Positions 22,067-34,248 of a stretch of 64,000 nt of DNA are shown piece by piece. This DNA is from Gymnothorax reevesii. Taxonomy: Eukaryota; Chordata; Actinopteri; Anguilliformes; Muraenidae. A program made the position numbers and the translations under genes. The stretch spans positions 64,375,876 through 64,439,875 of the forward strand of contig CM056576.1 in NCBI GenBank assembly GCA_029721435.1. The letters are read 5' to 3'. Numbering within the stretch: the stretch's first letter is position 1; each line of letters begins with the position of its first letter. The notes below the pieces were generated by a model. That model was not told the origin of the DNA. It ran no database searches and worked only from the letters and a program-made list of their open reading frames with translations.

Positions 22067-22264
22067 GTATATTCAATAAATGTGCCTTTCTCTGATCCAA
22101 ACCAGATTGAGCCAATCATAGAACACATCGACATTGTTCACCATATCCTACTCTACGAATGTCATCTAAGTGTCAATGAAACTGTCGAGGGGGAATGCTA
22201 CACAACCTCAGCACTGTCCTTTGAATGCCAGAAAGTGATGGCTGCATGGGCAGTTGGAGGAATG
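22067..22264 (+). CDS. MOXD/DBH-like exon with first-copper-site His-His
   Basis: This internal exon has 66 codons, phase 0 at both ends. The acceptor is CTGTCTTTGCAG before 22067 and the donor is GTGAGT at 22265. Translation begins VYSINVPFSDPNQIEPII and reaches DIVHHILLYEC. The paired histidines match the HH that, with a later His, binds the CuH (CuA) copper in PHM/DBH (family knowledge). Conserved cysteines follow in YEC, GECYTT and FECQKV. The exon ends AWAVGGM. The next exon continues in phase with GIDFPEVAGLPIG. No stop codon or frame damage is present, so the exon looks functional. Confidence 0.88.
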
Positions 22265-22639
22265 GTGAGTCTTTATCTTTTTTGGTTTGCTCATTCAAAA
22301 GTCCTTTAAGGTAGACATGTATTGAGAAATAAAAAAATGGGCAAATCATACCTCTAAGGAAAGCTAATGTCATAGAGATGAGAAATAAAGCACTTTCTGC
22401 ACGCTCGAACAGGAAGAGAGTTAAAGAGGCATTTTGTACACCCTTTCAACTAATGCACATCCCCAAAAAACAAAGTGAAAATAACCCTTTGTGATGTAAT
22501 TCGTGGGAAACAGGTAACACGGGAAGGAAATCCAGTGCATCGACCATAGTCTGCTTGTCCTAATCAGTTAATATCTTGATCTTGATTCATTTTATATTTC
22601 TACAGGATTAGATTGATGATCCTCCAAAAGTATGATATT

Positions 22640-22870
22640 GTATGGCTAATGAGTTAGCTCACCAGGTTAAGGCACTTTGCAGTATAGTAGTGAGCACCAT
22701 GGCCTGGGTTGGAGCCTGGGTCGTGTCGGTGCCCAGTAGCGTTTTCAAAGCAGCGCACAATTGACTTTGCGCAGCAAGGATTTAAATTGGGAATGACTGC
22801 CGGTTCGGGATTGTAGGATTACAGCATTTTTTATGCTCAAGGGCCTCCTTTTAGCTAGCTGGTCTCTGCA
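22640..22870 (+). repeat. Possible tRNA-derived SINE
   Basis: TTAGCTCACCAGGTTAAGGC resembles a pol III A box, and GCCTGGGTTGGAGCC about 45 bases downstream resembles a degraded B box. An unrelated body to about 22870 follows. The call is tentative because both boxes are imperfect and no target duplication was found. Confidence 0.4.
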
Positions 22871-22919
22871 CAGTAAAATTCTAAGTTTGTACATCTTTGG
22901 GTTTCCTCCGCTCTCCCTC

Positions 22920-24042
22920 TGGGGTACGTTTCCCTAAAGCCCTGATCCTTAAATCACACCCTACGAGGTCCGATGACTGCTGGTTTTCCACCTTCCCTTT
23001 ACCTGGGAGTCAGGTGTTATCACTGTCTGGTCAATGAGAGGCACTAACTTTTTATTTACTTGCCTGGGATAACAGAAAACCTGGGCTGGATTTTGATTCG
23101 AGGTCCAGATTTGAGGATCAATGCGCGTTTCCACCAGCTGCACTGCACGTCTCTGCTATGTCAAATGTTATGGCTTCAATTTGTTATGACATTTATGACA
23201 GCAAAGGATGACAGACAAAATTTTAAAACTTAAACACATTTAATAAAACCAAACAAAGACTTTTAACTAATCTAATATCTACTGTACTGACCAAGATTGA
23301 TATTTACACCAAAAAATATATTTACAGTCCCTTTGGTTGGGATGCTTGGTGATGTTTCCGGTGAAGATAATGCTCCAACACAGGCCAAAATCCACAAAAA
23401 GCTACACAGGTCTTGAAAAGAGTGACAGGTCTGGTGAAATGTATCCTTCTGCTTGCAATTTCTCCTACTACACCACTCCCTCAATTTTCCTTATATACTC
23501 TTTTGCAGACCCCTCCCACATTTAGAGTCTTTTTTTTAATTCTCTGGGACTTGTCCCAGACATGCCCAAGACATGCCCAAACCTAGCTCTAGTCTGGGCT
23601 TAACATAAGAAAGGTCAATACTGCCTTCTAGTGGTTTCTATTCGCATTACACACAGAATCGGCTCTCTGCTCTACTCCCCAGAAAATACGCAGCGAGTCT
23701 ATTTTTGATAGAGGAGTCAAGCTGAACAGAACAGGGGTCCGTTTCCTAAAAGCATAGTTGCTGACTATTTCAGAAACCTACATAGTATGACCATATACCA
23801 GGGGTCCTCAAATCTGGACCTTGATTCCAAATCAGCCCAGGTTTTCTGTTATCTCAGGCAAATAAATGAACAGTTAGTGCCTCTGATTGGCCAGACTGTG
23901 TTAACACCCGACTTCCAGATAAAGGGAGGGTGGAAAACCTGCAGTTCGCAGACCTCATAGGGTGTGATTTGAGGACCAGGGCCATATGCAGTCAATGGTT
24001 CCAACTAAGAGACCATCTTTACTTAAGGGAAACGCACCCCAG
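22920..24042. repeat. Inverted repeat pair flanking a solo LTR
   Basis: About 22920-23140 and 23800-24042 are inverted copies. Shared text includes GTTTCCCTWAAG, CTCAAATCTGGACCT, CAGCCCAGGTTTTCTGTTAT and AGGGTGTGATTTRAGGA. The arms are about 200 bp with roughly 85 percent match by eye. The solo LTR at 23166-23651 lies between them, just inside the left arm. Confidence 0.75.
23166..23651. mobile_element. Solo LTR, second copy (486 bp)
   Basis: Starts TGTTATGGCTTCAATTTG and ends GCATTACA, and matches 9468-9951 along its whole length. Flanks are CAAA (23162-23165) and CACA (23652-23655), a 4-bp duplication with one change. It lies in the first MOXD-like intron. Confidence 0.85.
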
Positions 24043-24044
24043 AT

Positions 24045-25073
24045 CTCGCCAGGCAGGAATTAACTATCAAGGGGGTTGTGCTTTGAGCTAAAAGAAACCA
24101 GACACAAATCCTTGATATAAAGTTTGCTGATCAATTAATTTTCAACTTTTTTTCAGTGATTTTGTTTGTAACTAAAACACAGACACAAATCTTTTATCCA
24201 TGGCGATCATAGCTGGACTGTTGGTTACAGCACAACAAAATTAGAAATGACAACAAACATAATTTAAAAAGTCAAAAATAGAAAGCATTTAATGTCGTAG
24301 CGTACTTTTGGTAGAAGCACAAATATACAGGAAAAATTACGAAATATGCAAAATCCATCTCTGTCCTATCTAATGTTTCATTTTGGTCTTACCAACAGGT
24401 ATGCATGCCTTTTTTTGATAAGTATTCAGCACAAGTTCATAACTTGTATTCAGTCTCCATACTTAGTTCCTGTACCACTGTTAAACTTTTACATTTTATT
24501 TTAAAAGGTATATGTCTTTCTATTGCTTCAATCTATTTGTTTACTAGGATTTTACTTTGTTGTTACTAAGGTCTAGGCAGTTGCTATTTTTACCAGGGTC
24601 CTTGTCGGAGGTAGCTGGGGTTTACTATATTATTGCTGGGGTCTAACTGGGTAGGTACACTCAGTGCTTGTTACATGGTCGCTTTGATGTTGCTGGATGG
24701 TTACAAGGTATTGATGGAGGCCAGTAAGGGAGGATAATTGTGGGGCTATTTCTACAATGCAAGGCAATTTGTGTGTATGGAAGGGCTGGTGTGACATCAT
24801 CAGCTGTTGAGGCTGGTTTCATCAGTGGCAACATGGTGGAGTGGGGTGGGGTGGCTGGTGCTTTTTCCTATTGGAGCACCTCCACAAGCCTGTGAATGAG
24901 CCTGGTGCATGATTATAAATTTGAATCTGCTTTAATATCTAATCCAGAATATTATGAGTTTACACGGACAGAAATGTTTATCTGCACAACAACCTCAACA
25001 GCATCTATGCCATTTGCCATCTGGAAAAACATTTTGTTTGTTCCATCATCATAAAATATTCTCATTTCTTCAG
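24045..25073. other. Intron sequence without recognised elements
   Basis: Remainder of the first MOXD-like intron. It is mostly AT-rich with a GT-rich patch (24640-24880). It ends with the pyrimidine-rich acceptor CTCATTTCTTCAG at 25073. No repeat or reading frame could be supported. Confidence 0.5.
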
Positions 25074-25176
25074 GGAATAGATTTTCCAGAGGTTGCTGGT
25101 TTGCCCATTGGTGGAGAGTATGATGCATCATACTACAGGTTGGAAATTCATTACGACAATCCGGAGAAAATTACAG
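25074..25176 (+). CDS. MOXD/DBH-like exon with the H-Y copper ligand
   Basis: Exon of 103 bases, phase 0 start and phase 1 end. The acceptor is TTTCTTCAG and the donor is GTAACC at 25177. It reads GIDFPEVAGLPIGGEYDASY followed by YRLEIHYDNPEKIT. The histidine in LEIHYDNP corresponds to the third CuH ligand, which in PHM/DBH lies in a similar hydrophobic-x-H-Y motif (family knowledge). The first two residues join the end of the previous exon (AVGGM/GIDF) as in DBH relatives. No damage is seen. Confidence 0.88.
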
Positions 25177-25924
25177 GTAACCTTGAAATATAAAATATTC
25201 ATCAACTTCTGTTCCCACACAACCATAAAATAGCCACTTACTCAGCAATACACTGGCATAAGGCAAATCCCAGAGAAATATTTACATGAAGTAATACAAG
25301 CAAAATTTAAATTCTATAAAGACAGATTTTTTTTGAAAGAATCATCCTGTTTCTCTAAATTGTCCACGGTTTCCCACACATAGACCATTCTGTGGCAGGC
25401 CATAACTCGGATCGCCACAAATTGATTCCCCCCAAACGTGATTTTCTCTATCGCATTCTCATCTGCGTGTGCGTAAAGGAAAACAAAATAAAAAAAAGAT
25501 AAAATTAAAAGTATTGGTATACGCGTAATGTGCGCAATATTAGTGCCATGCTCCCCCGGTCAACAAAAGGAAAGGCATCTTCTGCGCCACCCACCCCCCC
25601 CTCCCCCACTTAGCAAAATAGAGAGCGTGTACCCAACCCCTCAACAAAATCAGAAGCAGCCACCATCCCCGCTCCTGCCCCACTTAATAAAATAAAAAGC
25701 GTGTACCCTCACCCCTGGTCTGCCACCACACATTGCATCCTGCTCTGTGGGAAACACTTGTCTTAATACATTCTTTTACATTCTGTCACGTTTTTTGTTC
25801 TAAGTACTGATGATGTGCACAGAGAACAGGAAGTGTTGAACTGGACTCAGGTGCGCAGATGGGCTTGGTCATATGTATTACGCCTTGGCACAGCAAGCAG
25901 GCAAAATTCAGTAAAATACAAATA
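25177..25924. other. Intron start, C-rich low-complexity patch
   Basis: Start of the 22.4-kb intron. Around 25555-25720 two loosely similar CCCC-rich segments share AAAATARARAGCGTGTACCC. No coding potential is evident. Confidence 0.5.
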
Positions 25925-26185
25925 GACAACATGGAGTCAAGGCTCCGAAATCATGAGTGATACGCGCTACTGTGGGAGATAAGTCTAAACAAGACACAAT
26001 ACAAATGCACAACACAGAGTCAAGGCTACAGGATACTTAATGATGCATGCTGTCGCAGGAGGTAACTCTAGACACATTACAAAAAGACAACATGGACTCG
26101 AGGCTCCAGGATAATTTGTGATACACGCTACTGCAGGAGATAAGTCTTGGCACAATGCAATATTGACAACAGAGAATCGAGGCAT
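25925..26185. repeat. Minisatellite, ~80-bp unit, 3.2 copies
   Basis: Units begin at 25925, 26007, 26086 and 26165 (spacing 82, 79, 79). Each starts near GACAACATGGASTCRAGGCT and contains CAGGAGRTAASTCT. The repeated minus-strand peptide (CCLFVMCLELPP-like) is a by-product of the tandem repeat. Confidence 0.85.
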
Positions 26186-26853
26186 ATTTGCAGTCTGTCT
26201 TAAATAGTGTACACTATAGCATGAACACAACAGGGAACAGCTGCAGGTAATAATCACAAACCGAGGAATGCAGACTGGGGGCTCTAATTTTGTAGACCAG
26301 GCGCAGGCGCGGCGAATGGCGGGGTGCGCCGCGCCAACGGGGTGTGTCCAGGCGTATGTTGCAATTTCGTGCCCGGCGTAGCCTGGCGCAAGTACTCTTC
26401 TGTCCCGCCTCTGTCCCTCCTTCCAGCGCAAGTGGAAAAAAAGGCTTGTTTGGGTATAACAGCCGAGTCAAATCTTCACCGCTTACGTCTATATTAAGCA
26501 TTAAGAATATTAGTTAGCTGGCTAGCTAGGGCATTAGCGAATTATTACCATTAGCGAACTTGAATGGAATTTCAAAACGAAAATACGTCAGATCATTCAA
26601 ACTTTTGAAGTTGGAATGAAATACGACGGTTGCTCATTGGGAAGAGAAACGATGGATAGCGTGTTCCTATTATTACAGTCTGTTGCTGCTTAATTTTGGG
26701 ATTAACATGCATGGACAACAATGCAAGATACGTTACACATTCATTTTCAATATGTGATCTTAACTCAGTACGACATCATAGCAATCAGGATGTATTCCTT
26801 TCCCCCACCAAAAACGATAAAGCCTAAGTGACAATAATAGGAGTCTAGTATTA

Positions 26854-28596
26854 AGCCGCTTGCACACTAGACGTGAAACGAATTTTTCACTCGACAGATT
26901 GCGTTGAAAGCGGTGTCTTATGTCCGAAAGTCTGACAGGGTTTTAATATATCTCCGTGTCTGACAGTCTATTATTGTTTTTAATTTCTTCAAATCCACTG
27001 ACTCTTTTAGATATAAAACGTGAATGTTTTGATAGGAGGGCTCAGTTCTTCAAGATGAGTAGCGAGAATTTCAATCAATGTTTCTGTTTAAGCTCTGCTC
27101 AATAAAGGAGTTGACATTGGCGCGAGACAATGTACAATGCCTCCGTGTCTGACAGCCAAAAAAAGCTATTAGAACAGATTGGTAATGAAATAAAGAATAA
27201 AAAGAAACATTTTAACAGAACATCCAATGAACACTGCGATTAATTTGCAGGTCATCTTTTTTGGATGTTCTGTTGGTTGGTGATGAAAGGAACGGGCTTA
27301 GACTCCAAGTGCAGTTCAGCATCGACAGGGCGTTTATTAGGATTGACAAAGCTCATAGTCAAAAGACAGAAATAGATCAATAGCCAGGCAAACAGAGTAA
27401 TGCAGGATAGGCAGAATCAAAGTCAGGGGACAAGCAAAATAATTCTGTAGCCAGGGAATCAATCCACACAAAGACAGAAACAAAAGGGGCTGAGCTAAGG
27501 GAATGGAAGGGGAAGGAAAAAGGAGTTGGATGGGAGAAGGGAGAACACAGTAGAAACTAAACAGAATGGTACAAAATGGGATTAAGGGAGAACGAACTAC
27601 TAATCAAGCAACCAGCAATCAAACAACATAATACAAACAACCAATAACGAGACTTACGGGAGAATCACAAGAAACAAACAACCAACAATCAAAACCAGAA
27701 AAGCGCAGAAACGAGACTTGACCAAGACGAGCTATGGGAAGAAACGAGTCGACAAGAAGCTGGGGAAAAAGTGGGCGTTTTAAACACACAAACTAATTAA
27801 GTGGAATGCCAGCTAAACACAGGACAGCTGTTGAGAGAGGTGGAACTAGAAAAGCAAGGACAGTGATAGGAGAGAGAGAGGGGAAACAGGTGGAGTTCTA
27901 ACTCTAATCTAACTAAACACCCATGCCTCGCTAAACTATTCTCAGGTGCAGATAGTGAATGAGAACAGCGAGAGAGAACGAAGTGGAAATACCTAACCGA
28001 AATTACAGGGAAGAGAGTGTGATGAAAAAGGCAAGACGCGATGAGATAGAAACGAGAGGAAAACACTCAAGACCAAAGACAGCGCAATCTTACAGAAACA
28101 TACATACTCTAAAAGAATAAATATGATAAATAAATAAATAAATAGCAACTAAAAGTACTAAAACATACTAAAAACAAACATACAAATCAGCTATTTCTAA
28201 AAGGTGATGTATAAGTATTTTTATACTTTATTCCGTTATAAATCTGTTCTCATTTCAACACTTTTTTGCTGGGTGCCGGACATGGAGTATTTTGCATTTC
28301 GCGTCAGACAGTCTTGATCGTGCATGCGATAATTTATTCACACTGTCAATGGTCATGGAATTGATTTGCTCTCTGATTGCAAGCACTATTTTATCTCTGC
28401 TGTGGAAATAAAGCGTGAATCTGTTCGATCCATCTGACTAATTTTCAAAAGAAAGACCAAATAAAAACTGTTGTCTATCTTCAAAGGAAGAAAACAGATG
28501 AATAAAAAGACCAAGAAAAGTCGATAGCTTTTGCATTGACTTTGACTGTAATCAGTCGTGCGAAAAATTTGTTTCGCGTCCAGTGTGCAAGCGGCT
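26854..28596. mobile_element. PIF/Harbinger-like non-autonomous element (TTA duplication)
   Basis: The left terminus AGCCGCTTGCACACTAGACG and the reverse-complemented right terminus AGCCGCTTGCACACTGGACG match. Inverted similarity extends through GAAACRAATTTTTC. Flanking TTA occurs at 26851-26853 and 28597-28599. A 3-bp TWA duplication is characteristic of PIF/Harbinger. No transposase is present. Much of the interior (27260-28090) is a later insertion. Part of its right end recurs at 36226-36330. Confidence 0.75.
27260..28090 (-). mobile_element. Probable LTR-like repeat inserted in the PIF-like element
   Basis: A purine-rich, A-rich stretch with phrases such as CAAACAACATAATACAAACA, GAGACTTACGG and GACCAAGACG. 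Read on the minus strand it has the T/C-rich style of the TACTAAC LTR family (a rough match near 27560-27700). Boundaries and target duplication were not resolved. Confidence 0.35.
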
Positions 28597-29199
28597 TTAC
28601 CGAGCATAGAACGCAAGCATTATATACGCACTGCCTGATGCCGATGCAGTTTGTGGTTGGCTGAGAAAGATGTGAAGTCGTTAATTTGCATCATTGATTC
28701 AGTTGCATTGATAAAGTCAGGTCGAGTTTCCATCAAGCGTGCCAACCGCCTTTGATCTGACATCGGGACAATCGATATAGATACTATAATTTATGTGCTG
28801 ATTCAGATAGTAACGTAAAACAGTGGTTGCTGTAATTATTTACTGTATTGAAATGTGCCTGACATTCTGGAAACCTGCCTGTGAGGTTACGGTGACGTGT
28901 ACGCACTGCGCGCCGGTCAGCCAAATTACCACTGCACAGAAAGTAAACCAGGTTGGAGCTGGTGAGCTTTCTGCGCAACTGCAGCGAAGACTTTTTCTAC
29001 GAAATTGTCACTGCGTCTTGATGAATAAGTAACACCTCCCCCAACTACGCCGCCACACCCATCTCGGCGCACGTTCGTCTGCGCACGGTGTTGCACCTCA
29101 CGAAATTACCACTGCGCGGGCTGCGCCAGACGAAATTACCACTGCAAGGGCTGCGCTACGCTACGCCACCTGCGCTGCGCCAAGAAATTAGAGCCCTGG

Positions 29200-30100
29200 G
29201 TCTTAAAATAGACTGGTATTTGAAGACGTAGAGGGTGAGGCGTTACACATTCCATTCTAATAAAGAAGAATATGCATCTTACCATTGTTAATTTTGGGCA
29301 TACCTAAATTTAAAATATACAGCATTAGGCAAAAAAATTGGATCGTATAATCATGTGGCTAATGACCTTAGAGGCATCTGTGACTTATATAATTGATTCT
29401 GATGTTCTTTTCTTGTGCAGTTTTATATTCTGGACCACTCTTTCCAACCTGGTGAGGCCCAGTCTGTGCTTTGCTTTCAAGAGAGCAGTAACTTTTATAC
29501 AATGTTTTTCCTGGCAATTTTAAAATGAAAAGCGAACAATAGAAACATCTTTTAGGTACCATGGCATTGAATATAATGGGTATGGTTTCTCTTATTTACT
29601 TTGCATGTAAGCCCTGTCAGCATTTGGTAGCACCATTACAGCAAGAAGATGATGGGTTTAAAACTAACCTGGGGCCTCTGTTTGGAGTTAGTGTTTACAC
29701 GGGTTTCCTCTAGGTAATCTAGTCCTTCCAGCGTCCAAATTTAGGCATGTTACATAGAGACCCTCGCTGTTATGAGTATGTGAGGCAATGGTATGTGACC
29801 CTTGCAATGGATAGGCAAACTGTTCAGGATGTGTTCGTGCATTTTGCCCATTGGGTACTAAGACAGACTTTTCTTTTTGGCTCAAGATCTTGTCTTCATG
29901 ACAGGATTGTTGAAGAACTCAATAATCTTTTCAAGCATGTCCCAGTAACTTTCAGTGCGGTTAAGGTCAGCGCAGTCACGTTGACTCTGGAATTAAAGTT
30001 GAAAAGATTTATAAAGAATGAAATACATTTTGTTATGTCTTTGGCAATGACTCAATCCTCCAGGAACGATCGAGTCATTGTCAGATGGCTTTGCCACTGC
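29200..30100. other. Intron sequence, no supported feature
   Basis: No terminal repeats. A 207-codon open stretch starting at 29747 shows no recognisable domain and runs into the repeat at 30111, so it is not called as a gene. Confidence 0.45.
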
Positions 30101-30110
30101 CGGTGTTGTG

Positions 30111-31065
30111 CCGTAGAATGCACCCCTGCCGCAGATTGCACCCCCTTCGCGGGAGCGCGCGTACGTCATTCCAATACAAAAATGACCCAGGTCGCTTTTA
30201 TTACGCAGAGAGTAACACCGTTTCACGTGTTAAATCCTTGCTCAGGATTTACCGCTTTAATTCCGCAACCAGTCGCAGTGCTAAAAAGTCCGAACGACTG
30301 TATTATATTTTTCATTTTTGCGAAGGAGGTACTGAAATTAAATAACAAATGGTATGGCTTCGCGACATAATATCCTAAAGCCACGTGATACGCATGATAA
30401 TGAAAGCATAATGATCTTATATCTAGCCTTCGTATTTCACAACATCGGTTTTGTGGAAATATATAGCTATACAGCCAGACTAATTACAAAATGAAGTTCA
30501 GATAATATGAGCAAGTAGTAATGCTAAATTGCATGACTATAATGTAGGTTGAAAGGCATTTGCGGGATACGCGTATATGCCAACCACATCAGATGTTCTT
30601 CTTTTAGAGAAGTAAGATGTTTGTCTCAGGTCTTAACAAACTTAAATTAAGTGCACAAAGGAATTAATGATCAAATAAAAAAAGATCATTCCAGACTTTT
30701 TTTTTTTTTACTATTTTTACTCATACAAATAGACCTATATGAATTGAAGACAATATTTACATCAAAATGCAGCCAATTCTGGGCAGAACAGGAATGACAC
30801 TATGGAGGGTGGGCAGCTAGTCTTCTGGTGGTCCCACTTCTGACCTGAATCAAAATAGAAAAGCACCAAATGGATGAAACTTACTCTGGTTCCATGAACT
30901 GGGCCCCCACACACAGTGCTAAAAGCACTTGCAGCTGAGGACAACAAGGGGAAAAAAATCCAGGGGTGCATTCTACGGTAGTCCATGTTATTGGCTTGAC
31001 ATGAATTGCACCCCCTGCCTAACTCAGTGTAGGAAAGTACTACATGCATGAAATCCATTGTATTT
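30111..31065 (+). mobile_element. ~0.95-kb TIR repeat, copy 1
   Basis: CCGTAGAATGCACCCCTG at 30111-30128 is exactly inverted at 30961-30978 (CAGGGGTGCATTCTACGG). Similarity with the inverted copy at 35260-36215 continues to about 31065. Shared blocks include GGAGCGCGCG, CAATATTTACATCAAAATGC, CTGGTGGTCCCACTTCTGAC and TGGTTCCATGAACTGGGCCC. It is non-coding. Confidence 0.8.
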
Positions 31066-31234
31066 CCATGTATTAGGCTCCTATGTACACTGTTAAAAGA
31101 ACTTGGTTCTGTGTTCCAGAAGTTACACTGCTATCTTATTCCATAAACATCTATTTAATGACTTTTCGACTGGCCCAGTTTGTGGTCCCATCAAAAAACT
31201 CTTCTGCCATTCTGTCATCATATGTTTGCTCCCA

Positions 31235-31342
31235 CACAGCAAAAATCCCAGTGTTAATTGAACTCCAGTGGAGTTTATATGAGACCATTTGGTTTCATAT
31301 AAACTCTACAGGAGTTCAATTAACACTGGGATGTTTGCTGTG
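31235..31342. mobile_element. 108-bp palindromic MITE
   Basis: Two ~51-bp arms (CACAGCAAAAATCCCAGTGT on the left, inverted at the right end ACACTGGGATGTTTGCTGTG) enclose a 6-base loop. The inner arms GTTTATATGAGACC / GGTTTCATATAAAC are also paired, so a transcript would fold into a miRNA-precursor-sized hairpin. Confidence 0.92.
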
Positions 31343-31344
31343 CA

Positions 31345-32407
31345 GTAAATTTTTCAAGCAATATGCCACATGAAAGGCTTCAAATACCATGAGTGATTTT
31401 GCTGTGCATCTGCACATGTATTCATTTCCATTTCCTAGTATGTATTTAAATGTGTTCATGTAAATAAATGAAATAAAACAGGACAAATAAAAGGAGTCTT
31501 AGCCTTCAATGATGTGGACAGATCTTGAGTGTTATTGAAAAATCCATCAAGTACCAAAAAGCAGATTTTGAGAAAAAGACAGAAAACTCTATCCCTAAGC
31601 TCTTGTCCAACAACGAAACTCAATTGGCCATTATTTGTTCATTGCATTATAAGAAATAGTTGGGGAATTTTTTTTCTTTTTTGTCAGCATCCATGGAAAT
31701 ATGATGACAAGGTTTTTCCATCAAAAATGTAAAATATCAATTATCAAAATGATTGCCAAAAACCTTGCATTTATGTAGCTGCAGTGGTGTTTGACAGTCT
31801 ATTAGTGTTAACTCCACCATCTGCTTCCCTCTTGAAGCAATTTTTCCAATGTTATTACCCCGCAAATTATATGAATTATGAATTCAGACCATGAATGTGC
31901 TGCACATCCAATGCCCTGCATGGGGACTAACCTGGCACATCATGTAATAGGAATGCTGCTTCATAATTGGCTCATTAAACGTGCCAAGTTTTGCCATAAC
32001 AAAAAATAGAAAATTTCATGTGAAAAAATTGAAAACTTGTTTTGTTTCGCTACAGCAAAACATAGGGAATCACGGATTATTTTTTATACATCTTATTTAT
32101 CCTGTAAATGTTGAGGCAAAGCTAAGTAAGAAATTATACTTACTAGATTTTTCCTTAACACTCAAGAGACAGGAAAAATTTCTTGGTCTGACAGCAATAA
32201 ATCAAAAAAGAACCATGAAACTTTCATTTGTCTACAAATAAATCAAGTAACAAACAGTATAACAAAAAAACTTTCTACTACTGAGAATACCTATGAACAA
32301 AATAGAGTTGAAAAATCAAATGGAACTGATTAGTAAATATATTCAAGGTAAAACCTAGAAAGAAAATTTTCATTTAAATGTTGAAATGTCACAAAATAAA
32401 TAAGATA
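31345..32407. other. Intron sequence, AT-rich, no supported feature
   Basis: A/T-rich with short open stretches that lack any recognisable domain. No inverted or tandem repeat of note. Confidence 0.45.
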
Positions 32408-32649
32408 TACAACCCCAATTACAAAAAAGTTGGGATGCTGTGGAAAATGAAAATAAAAAGAGAATGCAATGATTTTTTTAATCTCATAAATTGACATTTA
32501 CTTCACAGTCCAACATAAAAAACAAATCAGATCTTGAAAGTGAGACATTTTACCATTTCATTAAATATATTAGCTCATTTTGAATTTGATGACAGCAACA
32601 CATCTCCAAAAAGTTGGGATAGGGCCATGTTTACCATTGTTTGGTATCC

Positions 32650-32968
32650 CATCTTCTTTTAAAAAAAGTCTGTAAAAATCTGGGAGGTGAGGAGACTTAA
32701 GTTTTGGGAGAGGAATGTTGTCCCTCTCTTATCAGATGTGCAATTCTAGCTGCTCAACAGTCCCGGGTCTTCTTGCTGGATTTTTCATTTTATGATGCAC
32801 AAACTGTTTTCTATTAGTGAAAGGTCTGAACTGCATGTAGGCCAGTTGAGCACTCAGACTCTTATACTGTGAAGCCATGCTGTTGTGATGGATGCAGTAT
32901 GTGGTTTGACACGTCTTCTTGTTAATTAGTAAGCTCATTGTGTAATTTGTACCCCTGCCCCCTTTCAC
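32650..32968 (-). pseudogene. Mariner-type transposase C-terminal fragment
   Basis: The minus strand reads a block equivalent to the end of the DDE domain: MASQYKSLSAQLAYMQFRPF, then RRPGTVEQLELHI and a stop. In intact relatives this region lies around the last catalytic acidic residue (S-P-D-x-x-P-I-E-N-I-W). Here that motif is eroded to FRPFTNRKQFVHH. Upstream exonuclease-fold segments with the first D are absent. Confidence 0.65.
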
Positions 32969-34248
32969 TCCTCATTGCTCTCCCTCGTCTGCTTTGAGTT
33001 TGAGCTGATGACCAGTGACTTGATTTGACTTAGACATGATGCAGGCATGCAAACTCCTCACCTTTCGGCGAAATTTGCCGTTTTGAGTTCGAAATGGGCC
33101 ATGTACGTGAATCGCGCAGATCCGAGGAGAATTTTTTTGGGGGGGGGGTTGGTGGTTAGCGAGCGAGCAGAACAGTGGACCGCAGAAAACTTCATAGACC
33201 TACAGTACACTCTTTTCATGAGAGCAAATGACTGACGCGATGCTCCAATTGAAGTAGCAATTTACACCAATCAGGAATGAGCAAGGCGCTCCCTTTCGTC
33301 CTAATTTTTTTCAATGGTGCTAACCTGAAGCAATTTACCCTCGAAAAGAAACCAGCTCAAGGCCTCTATCGTGGAAATTGGAACCTGCGGCAAGGTAAGG
33401 CATAAACGATACAGTTATACATTTCTTAAAGTGATAGCCTATGAACAGCTTCATAAATCAGACGTCAATGTTGTCGTTAGATTAATTCCTGCACTTGGAA
33501 CTTGCGCTGGTTTCATTCGTGCCTACTGTGCTGTTCGTAATTCATTCTGTCATTAATAGGCTACACGGATCTTTATAATCCTGGAGAATGCTCCATTCAC
33601 TTCCCAACATTTTACTGTGACATTTCTTGATAACAGACCATTGTATAACCTACAACAAGCTGCTGTTAAAGTGAAACAGAACGTTGCCATGAGGGTAAAT
33701 TAACTAATCTGTAAAAACGAATTTATTCCTTGATATTTGACGTTATCCTGGCCTATCAAATGAACTGCACAGTAGGTCTACCGACGTTATGTTTGAGAAA
33801 GTTTTAGCTAGACGAGCAAGCCTGTCTCTTCAACAACTCTTTAAGAGTAGCTTAAACCTAAATAGGTCGCAGGCCATTCTCTTGCATTTATAATTTCGAG
33901 GGAGACTCGTTTTTGGGAACAGATAAAAGGCTAAATAGGCCTAAATAGGTCTCAGTCACGTATTTTATAATTAGTCACTACTCTCCGCCACCTGGCGATG
34001 AGTGGTATTGCTTAGACCTCACTCTGAGTAAAGCACATCTCGTTTTCTTGAATTAAAATAATAAATTATCAATAGCTATAGCTTTTTGTGGTTATTTTCA
34101 AACAATTGTGCAAATCTTTTAACCATTATGATCAATGAAATTAGAGAAGTATGGAACTTAGTTAAGTTTAATGTAGGTTGATAAAGGCATGAAAAAATGC
34201 ATAAGATGTGCCTATTAAAATGTGACTTTCCATGTTCCCGTTTACTAA

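Larger units (their letters stand above)
26277..29198. mobile_element. TIR element with GGGCTCTAATTT ends, CpG-rich termini
   Basis: The left end GGGCTCTAATTTTG (26279) and the reverse-complemented right end CAGGGCTCTAATTTCTTGG (29198) are inverted. Both lead into GC- and CpG-rich subterminal sequence. The right end contains several direct copies of GAAATTACCACTGC (28921-29150). The CAGGGCTC start is typical of some hAT families, but no 8-bp duplication was found, so the superfamily is a guess. A second TIR element is nested inside. Confidence 0.6.

Noticed and set aside
21774..22115. Minus-strand open frame overlapping the TA/TG microsatellite
   Set aside because: Composed of His-Thr and Ile-Tyr runs from the dinucleotide repeat; not a gene.
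29747..30370. 207-codon open frame
   Set aside because: No recognisable domain, and it crosses from spacer into the left end of the 0.95-kb TIR repeat at 30111; the second copy of that repeat does not keep the frame.
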